Assembly (NCBI RefSeq): GCF_900769625.1
Contig: NZ_CAAGHK010000060.1
Coordinates: forward strand, 1-64,000
From: an uncultured Clostridium sp.
GTDB lineage: Bacteria; Bacillota; Clostridia; Clostridiales; Clostridiaceae
DNA: 64,000 bases
Direction of reading: 5' to 3'
The notes under the pieces are model-generated. The model had not been told where the DNA came from and searched no databases. It worked only from the letters and a program-made list of their open reading frames with translations. The translations under genes were made by a program, and so were the position numbers. Positions 17,037-25,815 of the stretch are shown here, one piece after another. The number at the start of each line of letters is the position of its first letter. Position 1 is the first letter of the stretch.

Positions 17037-18002
17037 ATGAATAATGAAATGTCTCCATTAGTATCAATATTATTAGCAGTTTATAAGCCAAATTATGAGT
17101 GGTTGAAGGAACAGCTTATATCTTTAAACAACCAAACTTATGACAATATTGAATTGATAATTTATGATGATTGTCCTGAAGAGCCTGTTAGTGAAGAATT
17201 TTTTGATAAGTATATAAAAAGTTTCAATTATAAGATAATAAGAGGAAAGAGAAATAGGGGTTCTAATAAAGCATTTGAGGAATTAACTAAAATAGCAGAA
17301 GGAACTTATTTTGCTTACTGTGATCAGGATGATATATGGGAATCTGACAAAATAAAAATTTTAGTTGATACAATAAAAAAGGATAATTCTGTTCTTGTAT
17401 ACAGTGATATGTCTGTTATTAATGAAGATGGAGTAAATAAATACGATAGTCTTATACAGGCAAAGCCAAGACTTAAATATATATATGGAAAAGACTTGAG
17501 CGCACAGTTCTTTTTTAAAAATTGTGTCTCTGGATGCTGCATGCTTATAAGAAAAGAGATTGCAAAATCTGCAGTTCCATTTTCAAATTATATGATACAT
17601 GATCAGTGGATATGTCTTGTTGCAACTATGAATGGAAATATATCATTTGTTGAAAAGCCATTAGTAAGATATAGAATACATGGTAGTAATCAGACAGGTT
17701 CGTTAAGAGGAGTATTTACTAAGAAAGACTATTATAGCATGAGAGTAGAGACTTTACAAAATAAACTTAATGATATGAATAACATTTTAGAACGGAATAA
17801 AGAGAAAAGGTTGGATTTTAATAATCTTAATAGCACAGAATCGATAAATGAGATAAAAGAATTCTGTAAGGCGAGAATAAATAAAAACTTACTTGGAATC
17901 TTTAAATATAGAAGGTTATGTATGAAAGAAGCATATTTTGAAATACTAATTAAGTATATGCCTGAATTTGTAGTAAAATATTTGCTAAGAAAATTAAAGT
18001 AA
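17037..18002 (+). CDS. Family 2 glycosyltransferase (rhamnosyltransferase-like)
   Basis: This is a 321-residue GT2 enzyme with GT-A fold. VSILLAVYKPN opens the domain, the nucleotide-binding acidic motif YDDC is at 43-46, and the catalytic metal motif DQDD is at 96-99, in the CDQDDIW form common in rhamnosyltransferases of surface-glycan clusters. VSGCCMLIRKE and HDQW follow, also typical. No membrane segments are evident, so it is cytoplasmic. It lies between rmlB and rmlD, which makes dTDP-rhamnose a reasonable donor. The acceptor is unknown. AGGGAGA precedes the ATG. Confidence 0.88.
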   Translation: MNNEMSPLVSILLAVYKPNYEWLKEQLISLNNQTYDNIELIIYDDCPEEPVSEEFFDKYIKSFNYKIIRGKRNRGSNKAFEELTKIAEGTYFAYCDQDDIWESDKIKILVDTIKKDNSVLVYSDMSVINEDGVNKYDSLIQAKPRLKYIYGKDLSAQFFFKNCVSGCCMLIRKEIAKSAVPFSNYMIHDQWICLVATMNGNISFVEKPLVRYRIHGSNQTGSLRGVFTKKDYYSMRVETLQNKLNDMNNILERNKEKRLDFNNLNSTESINEIKEFCKARINKNLLGIFKYRRLCMKEAYFEILIKYMPEFVVKYLLRKLK

Positions 18003-18015
18003 AGAGGTGAAATGT

Positions 18016-18858
18016 TTGATACTAGTAACTGGAAGCAATGGACAGCTAGGGTATGATGTCGTAAAAGAATTGAAGAATAGAGGTATAGATTGTATTGGAA
18101 GTGTAAGAAGTGATTTTGATATTACAAATTATGAAGAAACAGAGAAATACATATTAAACATTAAGCCAGAGTGTATCATACATTGTGCAGCATATACAAA
18201 TGTCAATAAGGCTGAAGATGAAAGAGAGTTGTGCTATAAAGTAAATGTTGATGGCACTGAGAACATAGCAAAGATATGTAGTAAGTTAAATGCCAAGATG
18301 ATTTATGTATCAACTGATTATGTGTTTGATGGGACAAAAGATGGCGAATATGAGGTAGATGATACACCGAATCCACTTTCGGTTTACGGGAAAAGTAAAT
18401 ATGAAGGTGAGTTAAAGGTAAAGAATAACTTAGAGAAGTATTTTATAGTCAGAACTTCCTGGGTTTTTGGAAGCCACGGAAATAATTTTGTGAAGACAAT
18501 GCTTAAATTAGGAAAAGAAAAAGAAAGCATCGACGTTATATGTGATCAGATAGGAAGTCCTACATATACTGTTGACTTGGCAAAGTTATTGTGTGATATG
18601 GCACTGAGTGATAAGTATGGCGTATATCATGCTTCGAATGAAGGTTTTTGTTCATGGGCTGAATTTGCAGAGGAAATAATGAAACAGGCATGTTTGAGTT
18701 GTAAAATTAATTATATAAAAAGTGATGAATATAAAACTAAAGCTGTAAGACCATTAGATTCAAGGCTTTCTAGTAATAAAATTTTATATATTACAAATAA
18801 TTTATTCCCGTCATGGCAAAAATCATTAAAAATATATATAAATTTAAAGGAAAATTAA
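18016..18858 (+). CDS. rmlD: dTDP-4-dehydrorhamnose reductase
   Basis: This 280-residue SDR enzyme makes dTDP-L-rhamnose in the final step. The N-terminus MILVTGSNGQLG binds NAD(P)H. YVSTDYVFDG, YGKSKYEGE (YxxxK) and RTSWVFG are family hallmarks, and the length is normal. A GTG at 18007 is in frame, but it overlaps the GAGGTG ribosome binding site; the TTG at 18016, 6 bases after that site, gives the standard N-terminus. It is separated from the other rml genes by a glycosyltransferase, an order often seen in clostridial clusters. Confidence 0.94.
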   Translation: MILVTGSNGQLGYDVVKELKNRGIDCIGSVRSDFDITNYEETEKYILNIKPECIIHCAAYTNVNKAEDERELCYKVNVDGTENIAKICSKLNAKMIYVSTDYVFDGTKDGEYEVDDTPNPLSVYGKSKYEGELKVKNNLEKYFIVRTSWVFGSHGNNFVKTMLKLGKEKESIDVICDQIGSPTYTVDLAKLLCDMALSDKYGVYHASNEGFCSWAEFAEEIMKQACLSCKINYIKSDEYKTKAVRPLDSRLSSNKILYITNNLFPSWQKSLKIYINLKEN

Positions 18859-18929
18859 ATAAATATATATTTATAAAGATTAAGGAGCGATTAATAATAT
18901 AAGTTATTAAATTAGTAAGGAGAGTATAA

Positions 18930-19706
18930 ATGAATAAATATATAAATAATTTTTTTAAATATAAGCATTTGTTAAAGGAATTAGTAGTAAGAGATATAAA
19001 GGTTAAATATAAAAGATCAATATTAGGTTTATTATGGACATTATTAAATCCGTTATTAACCATGATAGTTTTAAGTATGGTATTTTCTAATATATTTAGA
19101 AATGATATAGAAAACTTTCCAGTATACTTAATAATTGGTCAGGTAATGTTTTCGTTTTTCTCTGAATCAACAAGCATGGCAATGGAATCAATAGTAGGTA
19201 ATGCACAGTTAATAAAGAAAGTATATATACCTAAATATATTTTTCCATTATCAAAGGTGTTATCAACTTTTGTGAATTTATTATTTGCGCTTATTGCAGT
19301 ATTGATAGTATCAATTGTAATGAAAATTAAATTGACACCAGCAATATTATTTGCACCATTATCATTGATTTACATATTGATTTTTTCAATGGGAATTGGA
19401 CTGATTTTAGCATCAATAAATGTATATTTTAGGGATATGAGACATCTTTATGGTGTTGCATTGACTGCATGGATGTATTTAACACCTATTTTTTATCCTA
19501 TAGAGATAATACCAGAACAATACTTAGGTATAGTTAAGGCAAATCCATTAGTATATATGGTGCAATACTTTAGAGAATGTGTACTATATGGGAATATTCC
19601 TAGTTTATCATTAAATATAACATGTTTATTATTTGGAGTAGTAAGTGTTATTATCGGTTTATATGTATTTTATAAATCACAAGATAGATTTATATTATAT
19701 ATCTAA
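18930..19706 (+). CDS. ABC-2 type polysaccharide export permease (Wzm/TagG-like)
   Basis: This is a 258-residue membrane protein with about six hydrophobic segments. The N-terminal phrase LLKELVVRDIKVKYKRS, then GLLWTLLNPLLTMIV and the C-terminal NPLVYMVQYFRECVLYG are typical of ABC-2 permeases that export lipid-linked O-polysaccharide or teichoic acid. Its ATPase partner follows 38 bp downstream. The pair moves a finished or partial undecaprenyl-linked glycan across the membrane. AAGGAG precedes the ATG. Confidence 0.92.
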   Translation: MNKYINNFFKYKHLLKELVVRDIKVKYKRSILGLLWTLLNPLLTMIVLSMVFSNIFRNDIENFPVYLIIGQVMFSFFSESTSMAMESIVGNAQLIKKVYIPKYIFPLSKVLSTFVNLLFALIAVLIVSIVMKIKLTPAILFAPLSLIYILIFSMGIGLILASINVYFRDMRHLYGVALTAWMYLTPIFYPIEIIPEQYLGIVKANPLVYMVQYFRECVLYGNIPSLSLNITCLLFGVVSVIIGLYVFYKSQDRFILYI

Positions 19707-19744
19707 GCTTACAAATATCTGATTTGGAAGGGAATGTATTTAAT

Positions 19745-20470
19745 ATGAGCGATACAATGATAGAATTGAACGATGTGTCTATGTGTTTTAATATGTCTAC
19801 AGATAAAATTACCACATTAAAAGAATATTTGATAAAGTTAAGTAAACATGAACTTTTTTATAAGGAATTCTGGGCACTACAGGATATAAACATTAAAGTA
19901 AACAGAGGAGAAGTTGTAGGCATAGTTGGATTTAACGGGGCAGGAAAAAGTACTATGCTTAAAGTTATATCAGGAATATTAAAGCCTACCAGTGGTACAG
20001 TAAAAATACATGGAAGTATTGCTCCGTTAATTGAACTTGGTGCAGGATTTGATGCTGAACTATCTGGACGAGAAAATATATATTTAAACGGAGCTGTATT
20101 AGGTATAAGCAAAAAAGATATGGATGAAAAAGTTGAAGAAATTATTGAGTTTTCAGAATTACAGGATTTCATAGATGTTCCAGTTAAAAATTATTCATCA
20201 GGTATGTATGCAAGATTAGGCTTTGCAATTGCGACTTCAGTAGAGCCTGAAATACTAATAGTAGATGAAATTCTATCTGTTGGAGATTATAAATTTCAAG
20301 AAAAAAGTAAAAATAGAATACTGGATATGATGAATTCAGGTACAACTATAATAATAGTATCACATTCAGTGGAGCAAGTAAGAGAATTATGCGATAAAGT
20401 AATATGGTTAGATAGAGGTAAGATTAAAGATTGCGGTGGAAAAGAAGTATTAAATGAATACTGTGTTTAA
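19745..20470 (+). CDS. Polysaccharide export ABC transporter ATPase (Wzt/TagH-like, short form)
   Basis: This is a 241-residue ATPase. Walker A GFNGAGKST is at 62-70, the signature SSGMYARL at 151-158 and Walker B ILIVDE at 170-175. The insert APLIELGAGFDAELSGREN is the marker of the polysaccharide/teichoic acid exporter subgroup. It stops right after the nucleotide-binding domain, without the C-terminal carbohydrate-binding domain that some Wzt proteins use to read a chain end. A TTG at 19724 is in frame, but GGAAGGGA favours the ATG at 19745. The last 17 bases overlap the next gene. Confidence 0.92.
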   Translation: MSDTMIELNDVSMCFNMSTDKITTLKEYLIKLSKHELFYKEFWALQDINIKVNRGEVVGIVGFNGAGKSTMLKVISGILKPTSGTVKIHGSIAPLIELGAGFDAELSGRENIYLNGAVLGISKKDMDEKVEEIIEFSELQDFIDVPVKNYSSGMYARLGFAIATSVEPEILIVDEILSVGDYKFQEKSKNRILDMMNSGTTIIIVSHSVEQVRELCDKVIWLDRGKIKDCGGKEVLNEYCV

Positions 20471-22343
20471 TTTGAAAAGGAAAGAGGAGAGTGTTATTGA
20501 TAATAGTCTTATAAAATTACAGAGTGTTATTTTAAAGAAATGTATATATAAAGAGGATAAATTATATCTTAGAATATTACATGGGAATGCACAATTTACA
20601 AATGGAATGCTTGAGATTTATCCTGATTCTTCTGTTAGTTTTTTTACATATTACAATTCTTTTTCTATAGAAAAGTGGAGTAAACTAACGAATGTTTATG
20701 AAGTTAATCTAGACTTACGTATAATGGGTAAGTTCATAATAAATATATATAATTCTTATTTTAATAATGGGAAAATCAAAAAAAATAAAATTCATACTGA
20801 AAATAAGAATAATGGATTCGATGATAAAGTTTCCATTAAAATTAGTGAACTAAATATATATAGAGGAATTATATATTTTGAAATTATTTCATTAGATGAG
20901 AAAGTTCAATTTATAAGTGGCCAGTATACAGGGAAGATTGAAAATAAATCATTAAATGAAGTAGATATTAAATTAGTAATTTGCACATATAGAAGAGAAA
21001 AGTATATTAATGAGAATTTGGAATTATTAAATGAAATTTTAAGTGATGATAAATATATGATTAAGAATAATTTAGAAGTGTATGTTATAGATAACGGAAG
21101 AACATTAAATGAAAAAGAATCATCGACAATTAAGGTTATACATAATAAGAATTTAGGGGGGAGTGGTGGATTTACTAGAGGAATAGTAGAAATACTACAA
21201 TCTGAAAATAAATTTACAAATGTATTATTAATGGATGATGATGTTGAAATATTACCAGAATCTTTAGAGAGATTATATTCATTTTTAAAAGTAATAAGAA
21301 ATGAATATAAAGATAGCATTGTAAGCGGATCTATGTTGAGAATTGATAAGAAATGGATGCTTCATGAAACTATAGGGAATTTTATTGGAAGAGGATTTGA
21401 TCCATTGAAGTATCAGTTAGATTTAAATAATGAATATAATATCATATTTAATGAATCTGAATTAGTAAACAATTCTGGGTATAGTTTTGCAGCGTGGTGG
21501 TTCTGTTGCATACCTAAGAGTATAATAGATAAAAATAATTTACCACTTCCACTGTTCATTAAAGGTGATGATGTGGAGTATAGTATAAGAAATAAAAATA
21601 ATCTTATATCACTAAATGGAATTGGGGTATGGCATGAATCTTTTGAAAAAAAATATGCTCAGGCAAATACGTTTTATTATGAAATAAGAAATTTCTTAGT
21701 TATAACGGCTGTACATTTTAAAAACTATAATGTTTTTAAGGCAATTCTGTTTGTTATAGAAAGATATGCAAGAGAAGCACTAAGGTATAGATATAATAGT
21801 ACGGATTTAATAATACAAGCAGTAGAAGATTTTATGAAAGGAGTTAATTTCTTTTTAAGTGTTAATGATGAAGAAAATCATAAAAGCATTTCAAGCAAGT
21901 GTTATAAATTTGATAGTATAAATGAGATTTTAAAAAATGAAAGAGTACAGTGTAATTCAATTGAAAATGAAATTAAAGTATCTGAAGATGAGAATAATAA
22001 ATCTTACTTATTAAAAAGAATAATTACTATTAACGGCTACCTTATACCAAGAGTATGTATTAAAAATAAAGAAATGAAAATTGTACCAGTGAATGAAAGC
22101 AAACATATTAATTACTATAAAAATTTAAGCATTTTAAATGTACTCTTTGAAGAAGAAACAGGATTCGTTACAGAAAGAAATATAGCAAGGTTTATGTATG
22201 ATAATATCAGATTAGCAGGAATATGTTTTAAACTGTTGTTTAGATATAGAAGTGTGAGAAATGATTATAAAAAAAATATTAAGAAATTAAGTACACAGGA
22301 ATTTTGGAATAATAAATTTTTTGATAATGGAGGTCAATCATGA
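20454..22343 (+). CDS. GlfT2-like galactofuranosyltransferase (GT2)
   Basis: This is a 629-residue protein. An N-terminal beta-rich domain (about 1-165) resembles the GlfT2 N-terminal domain. A GT-A domain follows, with LVICTYRRE, HNKNLGGSGGFTRG and the metal motif LLMDDDVEI at about residue 260. GIGVWHESFEKKYAQANTFYYEIRN lies near 390, and there is a helical C-terminal domain. This is the layout of the polymerising galactofuranosyltransferases of mycobacteria and relatives. The next gene, overlapping by 4 bases, makes UDP-galactofuranose, which strongly supports the donor. It overlaps the ATPase gene by 17 bp, so translational coupling is likely. I kept the ATG at 20454, although its ribosome binding site is weak. 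Confidence 0.87.
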   Translation: MNTVFNLKRKEESVIDNSLIKLQSVILKKCIYKEDKLYLRILHGNAQFTNGMLEIYPDSSVSFFTYYNSFSIEKWSKLTNVYEVNLDLRIMGKFIINIYNSYFNNGKIKKNKIHTENKNNGFDDKVSIKISELNIYRGIIYFEIISLDEKVQFISGQYTGKIENKSLNEVDIKLVICTYRREKYINENLELLNEILSDDKYMIKNNLEVYVIDNGRTLNEKESSTIKVIHNKNLGGSGGFTRGIVEILQSENKFTNVLLMDDDVEILPESLERLYSFLKVIRNEYKDSIVSGSMLRIDKKWMLHETIGNFIGRGFDPLKYQLDLNNEYNIIFNESELVNNSGYSFAAWWFCCIPKSIIDKNNLPLPLFIKGDDVEYSIRNKNNLISLNGIGVWHESFEKKYAQANTFYYEIRNFLVITAVHFKNYNVFKAILFVIERYAREALRYRYNSTDLIIQAVEDFMKGVNFFLSVNDEENHKSISSKCYKFDSINEILKNERVQCNSIENEIKVSEDENNKSYLLKRIITINGYLIPRVCIKNKEMKIVPVNESKHINYYKNLSILNVLFEEETGFVTERNIARFMYDNIRLAGICFKLLFRYRSVRNDYKKNIKKLSTQEFWNNKFFDNGGQS

Positions 22344-23440
22344 AATACGACTATTTAATAGTAGGGGCCGGATTATTCGGTTCGATATTTGCATATGAAG
22401 CGAATAAGAGAGGAAAGAAGTGTCTAGTTATAGACAAAAGAGAACATTTAGCAGGTAATATTTATTGTGAAGATATGGATGGTATAAATGTACATAAATA
22501 TGGTGCACATATATTCCATACAAGCAATGAGGAAGTGTGGAAATATATAAATAAGTTTGCAGAGTTTAATAATTATATAAATTCACCTGTAGCGTTGTAT
22601 AAAAATGAGTTATATAACTTACCATTTAATATGAATACATTCAATAAGTTATGGGGTGTTATCACTCCGGAACAAGCTAAGGCCAAAATAGAAGAACAAA
22701 AAGCACAGTTAGATATTGGTGAACCATCTAACTTAGAAGAACAGGCATTATCTCTAGTAGGAACAGATGTATATGAAAAACTTATAAAGGGATATACAGA
22801 AAAGCAGTGGGGAAGAAGTGCAACTGAACTTCCATCATTTATAATAAAGAGATTACCACTTAGATTTACTTATGATAATAACTACTTTAATGATAGATAC
22901 CAAGGAATACCGATAGGTGGATATACAAAGATAATTGAGAAGATGTTAGATGGAATTGAAGTTAAGCTAAATACAGATTATTTTAAAGAGTATAAAAATA
23001 CAGATATTGCAGAAAAAATAGTATTCACTGGAATGATTGATGAATTTTTTGAATATCAGCTTGGGGTATTAGAATATAGATCATTAAGATTTGAACATGA
23101 AAGAATGGATTGCGATAATTATCAAGGAAATGCAGTTGTTAATTATACAGAAAGAGAAGTTCCTTATACTAGAATAATTGAGCATAAACATTTTGAATTT
23201 GGTAAACAGACTCATACAGTTATAACAAAAGAATATCCACAAAATTGGGAAAAGGGTGATGAACCATATTATCCTATTAATAATGAAAGAAATAATGGTT
23301 TATTTGCACAATATAAAGAACTAGCCCAAAAGCATTCTAATGTGATATTTGGAGGAAGATTAGGTAATTACCAGTATTACGATATGGATAAAGTTATATC
23401 AGCGGCACTGGAAACAGTGGGAAATGAATTTGGAGAATAA
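22340..23440 (+). CDS. glf: UDP-galactopyranose mutase
   Basis: This 366-residue flavoenzyme converts UDP-galactopyranose to UDP-galactofuranose. The FAD-binding GAGLFG is at residues 8-13 and DKREHLAGNIY follows it. NVHKYGAHIFHTSN, GYTEKQWG, the NYFNDRYQGIPIGGYT segment and the C-terminal GGRLGNYQYYDMD are invariant family blocks, and the length is normal. Its ATG overlaps the stop of the galactofuranosyltransferase gene (ATGA), so the two are translated as a unit. UDP-galactose would come from galE at 29441. Confidence 0.96.
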   Translation: MKYDYLIVGAGLFGSIFAYEANKRGKKCLVIDKREHLAGNIYCEDMDGINVHKYGAHIFHTSNEEVWKYINKFAEFNNYINSPVALYKNELYNLPFNMNTFNKLWGVITPEQAKAKIEEQKAQLDIGEPSNLEEQALSLVGTDVYEKLIKGYTEKQWGRSATELPSFIIKRLPLRFTYDNNYFNDRYQGIPIGGYTKIIEKMLDGIEVKLNTDYFKEYKNTDIAEKIVFTGMIDEFFEYQLGVLEYRSLRFEHERMDCDNYQGNAVVNYTEREVPYTRIIEHKHFEFGKQTHTVITKEYPQNWEKGDEPYYPINNERNNGLFAQYKELAQKHSNVIFGGRLGNYQYYDMDKVISAALETVGNEFGE

Positions 23441-23442
23441 GA

Positions 23443-24183
23443 ATGTCTAAAGAGTTAGTTGTATATATGGCTACACATGATAAAAGGTGTAGCCATACTG
23501 CTGATTATGACTATATAGTTCCTATTCAAGTTGGAAAAGCACTAAATGAGATGAAAATTGAAGATGTATCAGATAATACTGGCGATAATATATCTTTAAA
23601 GAATAAAACTTATTGCGAATTGACGGCATTATATTGGATGTGGAAGAATGATAAAAGCAAATATATTGGTTTATATCACTATAGAAGAATGTTAGATATA
23701 AAAAAAAGGGATATATTAAACAGATTAGATAGTGACTATATTATTTTGCCTAAAAAAAGAAAATTTAAAATGTCGGTAAAAGATCAATATATAAGAGAAC
23801 ATAGTTTAAAAGACTGGAATGTACTAATAGACATTTTAAAAGAATATTATCCAGAATATTATGAGTCTAGTAAAATAATATTTAACAATAATGAATTATA
23901 TAGATTTAATATGTTTATAATGAAAAAGGATTTATTTGATGATTATTGTGAATGGTTATTTCCATTATTACTAAGAGTTGAAGGAAATATTAAGAATACA
24001 GAAAAAGATAATTATCAAATCAGATACATTGGGTTTATGGCAGAAAGATTATTTACACTATATGTTTTACATAATAAATTTAATATATTTGAAACTGATG
24101 TATTGTTTATGAATAAAAAGATAAAAAATGAATGTCTAAAAAATATAATTAATAATTTATTTTTTAGACTTAGAAATAGATAA
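23443..24183 (+). CDS. DUF4422 protein, putative glycosyltransferase
   Basis: This 246-residue protein is built wholly of the DUF4422 domain (PF14393 type). Visible blocks are IVPIQVGKALNEM, DNTGDNISLKNKTYCELTALYWMWKN and IGLYHYRRML. After these come the conserved REHSLKDWNVL helix and ELYRFNMFIMKK with DYCEWLFPLL. The family is found almost only in polysaccharide clusters and is thought to transfer sugars, but the reaction is not established. It starts 2 bases after the glf stop. A second, longer DUF4422 gene lies at 25816. Confidence 0.85.
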   Translation: MSKELVVYMATHDKRCSHTADYDYIVPIQVGKALNEMKIEDVSDNTGDNISLKNKTYCELTALYWMWKNDKSKYIGLYHYRRMLDIKKRDILNRLDSDYIILPKKRKFKMSVKDQYIREHSLKDWNVLIDILKEYYPEYYESSKIIFNNNELYRFNMFIMKKDLFDDYCEWLFPLLLRVEGNIKNTEKDNYQIRYIGFMAERLFTLYVLHNKFNIFETDVLFMNKKIKNECLKNIINNLFFRLRNR

Positions 24184-24200
24184 TAGAGGGGAAGAAATTG

Positions 24201-25796
24201 ATGAAAGACGTTATTTTTCTGGCTGCAAATGGAAATTACACTGAACATGTAGCTGTAACTATTCAATCAGTAATAGAAAATAATAGAGATAGAAATTTTG
24301 AATTCCACTTAATTTATAGTGGATTAAATAAAGTAGATATGCTTATAGAAAATGCAAAAAAGAATAATTACTCATTAATTTTACATGAAGTAAATGAGAA
24401 GGATTTTGCTGGATATCCAATATCAAATCATATTAGCTATTCTACGTATTATAGATTTCTAATTCCTAAATTTATAGATGAAAAAGTTGAAAGAGTACTG
24501 TATATAGATTCAGATTTATTAGTTGTGGGAAGTTTAAAAGAAATTTTAGATTTAGATTTAGGGGATAATTATATAGCAGCGGGGTTAGATGAATATTGTT
24601 CAGATATTGCAAAAGTAGTACTGGAAATGCCTAATGAATACAGCTATTTTAATGCAGGAGTTATGCTGCTTAATATGAAAAAGATAATTCAAGATAATAT
24701 TTTTGAAAAAGCAGTTGAATTTATGTTAAATAACTTAGATAAAATAAAGTGGCATGATCAGGATGCGCTTAATGCGGTTATTGATAATAAACTAATTGTA
24801 TTAAACAAAAAGTGGAATTTAAATAGTTATTATTTTAATGTAGAAAAGATTGATTATAGAAAATGTGATTGTAGAATAGTCCATTTTACAGGGCCACTAA
24901 AACCATGGGACAGAGCACTTGTTCATCCAATGAAAAGCTATTATTTTAAATATTTGAAGAATACCTTATTTTTCAATGGAAATATGGAAGCAAATAAAAA
25001 AGATGGTATACCTATTAAAATTTTAAGAAAAAATAAAAAATTAGCTTACAGAGTATTAAGAAAATTATTTAGTAAGAATGAGTTTACTAGAGAACATATA
25101 TTTTTCCCGGTTAATGATAAGTTTAATCTTAATAAAGTACTATTTAATAAGTTTAAATGTGATACATTTAAACCAACTGTATATAAGGATAAAGCTGAAC
25201 TTATTGATAAATACGGTAAAATAAATATCGTCGGTAATTTAAAGTATGGAATAGATACCGTTGAAGTCAAATTTGTTCATGACTTGTATGAAAAATATGA
25301 TTTTTCACTAAAAGCTGAGATAGATTTCGAAAGAGAGACATATTCATTAGAAATTGATAAATCAAAACTTCAGACAGGTGCATATCAAATAATTATAATT
25401 CAAGGGGAAGAAACACATTACTTAGATATTGTTCATGTACATAATTATAGAAGTCATAGAGTGTTAGCAGCAATTGACGAAGTAACTTACTACAGTAAAT
25501 ATGTAAAAGTACATGGATGGGCTATCATGGAGCATTCTAATGCTTTTAATTTTGAAAAGAAACTTATTCTTGAAAGCATTGATGGAAAATGTTATGAGTA
25601 TGATTTAAAAATGGTGGAACGAAGAGATGTTACTGAATTTATGAATCAAAAGTATAATTATGATGATGCAGGCTTTTTGATATATATAAATAAATCTAAT
25701 CTTGAAAAAGGATTATACACAATCCACTTAGAATTATTAGGTGCTGACAATACAAAGATTACTAAGACAATGAATGATTATATAGAAATAAATTAG
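24201..25796 (+). CDS. Family 8 glycosyltransferase with C-terminal extension
   Basis: This is a 531-residue protein. Residues of about 1-265 are a GT8 domain: VIFLAANGNYTEHVAVTIQS at the start, YYRFLIPKF, the metal-binding DSD at 103-105 in YIDSDLLVVG, YFNAGVMLLN, WHDQDALNAV and the closing HFTGPLKPW. GT8 enzymes of this sort move glucose or galactose from UDP-sugars with retention. The remaining 260 or so residues contain two beta-rich segments I cannot name. A similar segment closes the neighbouring DUF4422 protein at 25816, so the two may have exchanged an accessory domain. The start is the ATG at 24201 after GAGGGGA; a TTG three bases earlier is less likely. Confidence 0.86.
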   Translation: MKDVIFLAANGNYTEHVAVTIQSVIENNRDRNFEFHLIYSGLNKVDMLIENAKKNNYSLILHEVNEKDFAGYPISNHISYSTYYRFLIPKFIDEKVERVLYIDSDLLVVGSLKEILDLDLGDNYIAAGLDEYCSDIAKVVLEMPNEYSYFNAGVMLLNMKKIIQDNIFEKAVEFMLNNLDKIKWHDQDALNAVIDNKLIVLNKKWNLNSYYFNVEKIDYRKCDCRIVHFTGPLKPWDRALVHPMKSYYFKYLKNTLFFNGNMEANKKDGIPIKILRKNKKLAYRVLRKLFSKNEFTREHIFFPVNDKFNLNKVLFNKFKCDTFKPTVYKDKAELIDKYGKINIVGNLKYGIDTVEVKFVHDLYEKYDFSLKAEIDFERETYSLEIDKSKLQTGAYQIIIIQGEETHYLDIVHVHNYRSHRVLAAIDEVTYYSKYVKVHGWAIMEHSNAFNFEKKLILESIDGKCYEYDLKMVERRDVTEFMNQKYNYDDAGFLIYINKSNLEKGLYTIHLELLGADNTKITKTMNDYIEIN

Positions 25797-25815
25797 TAAA
25801 GGAAGATTTTATAAT

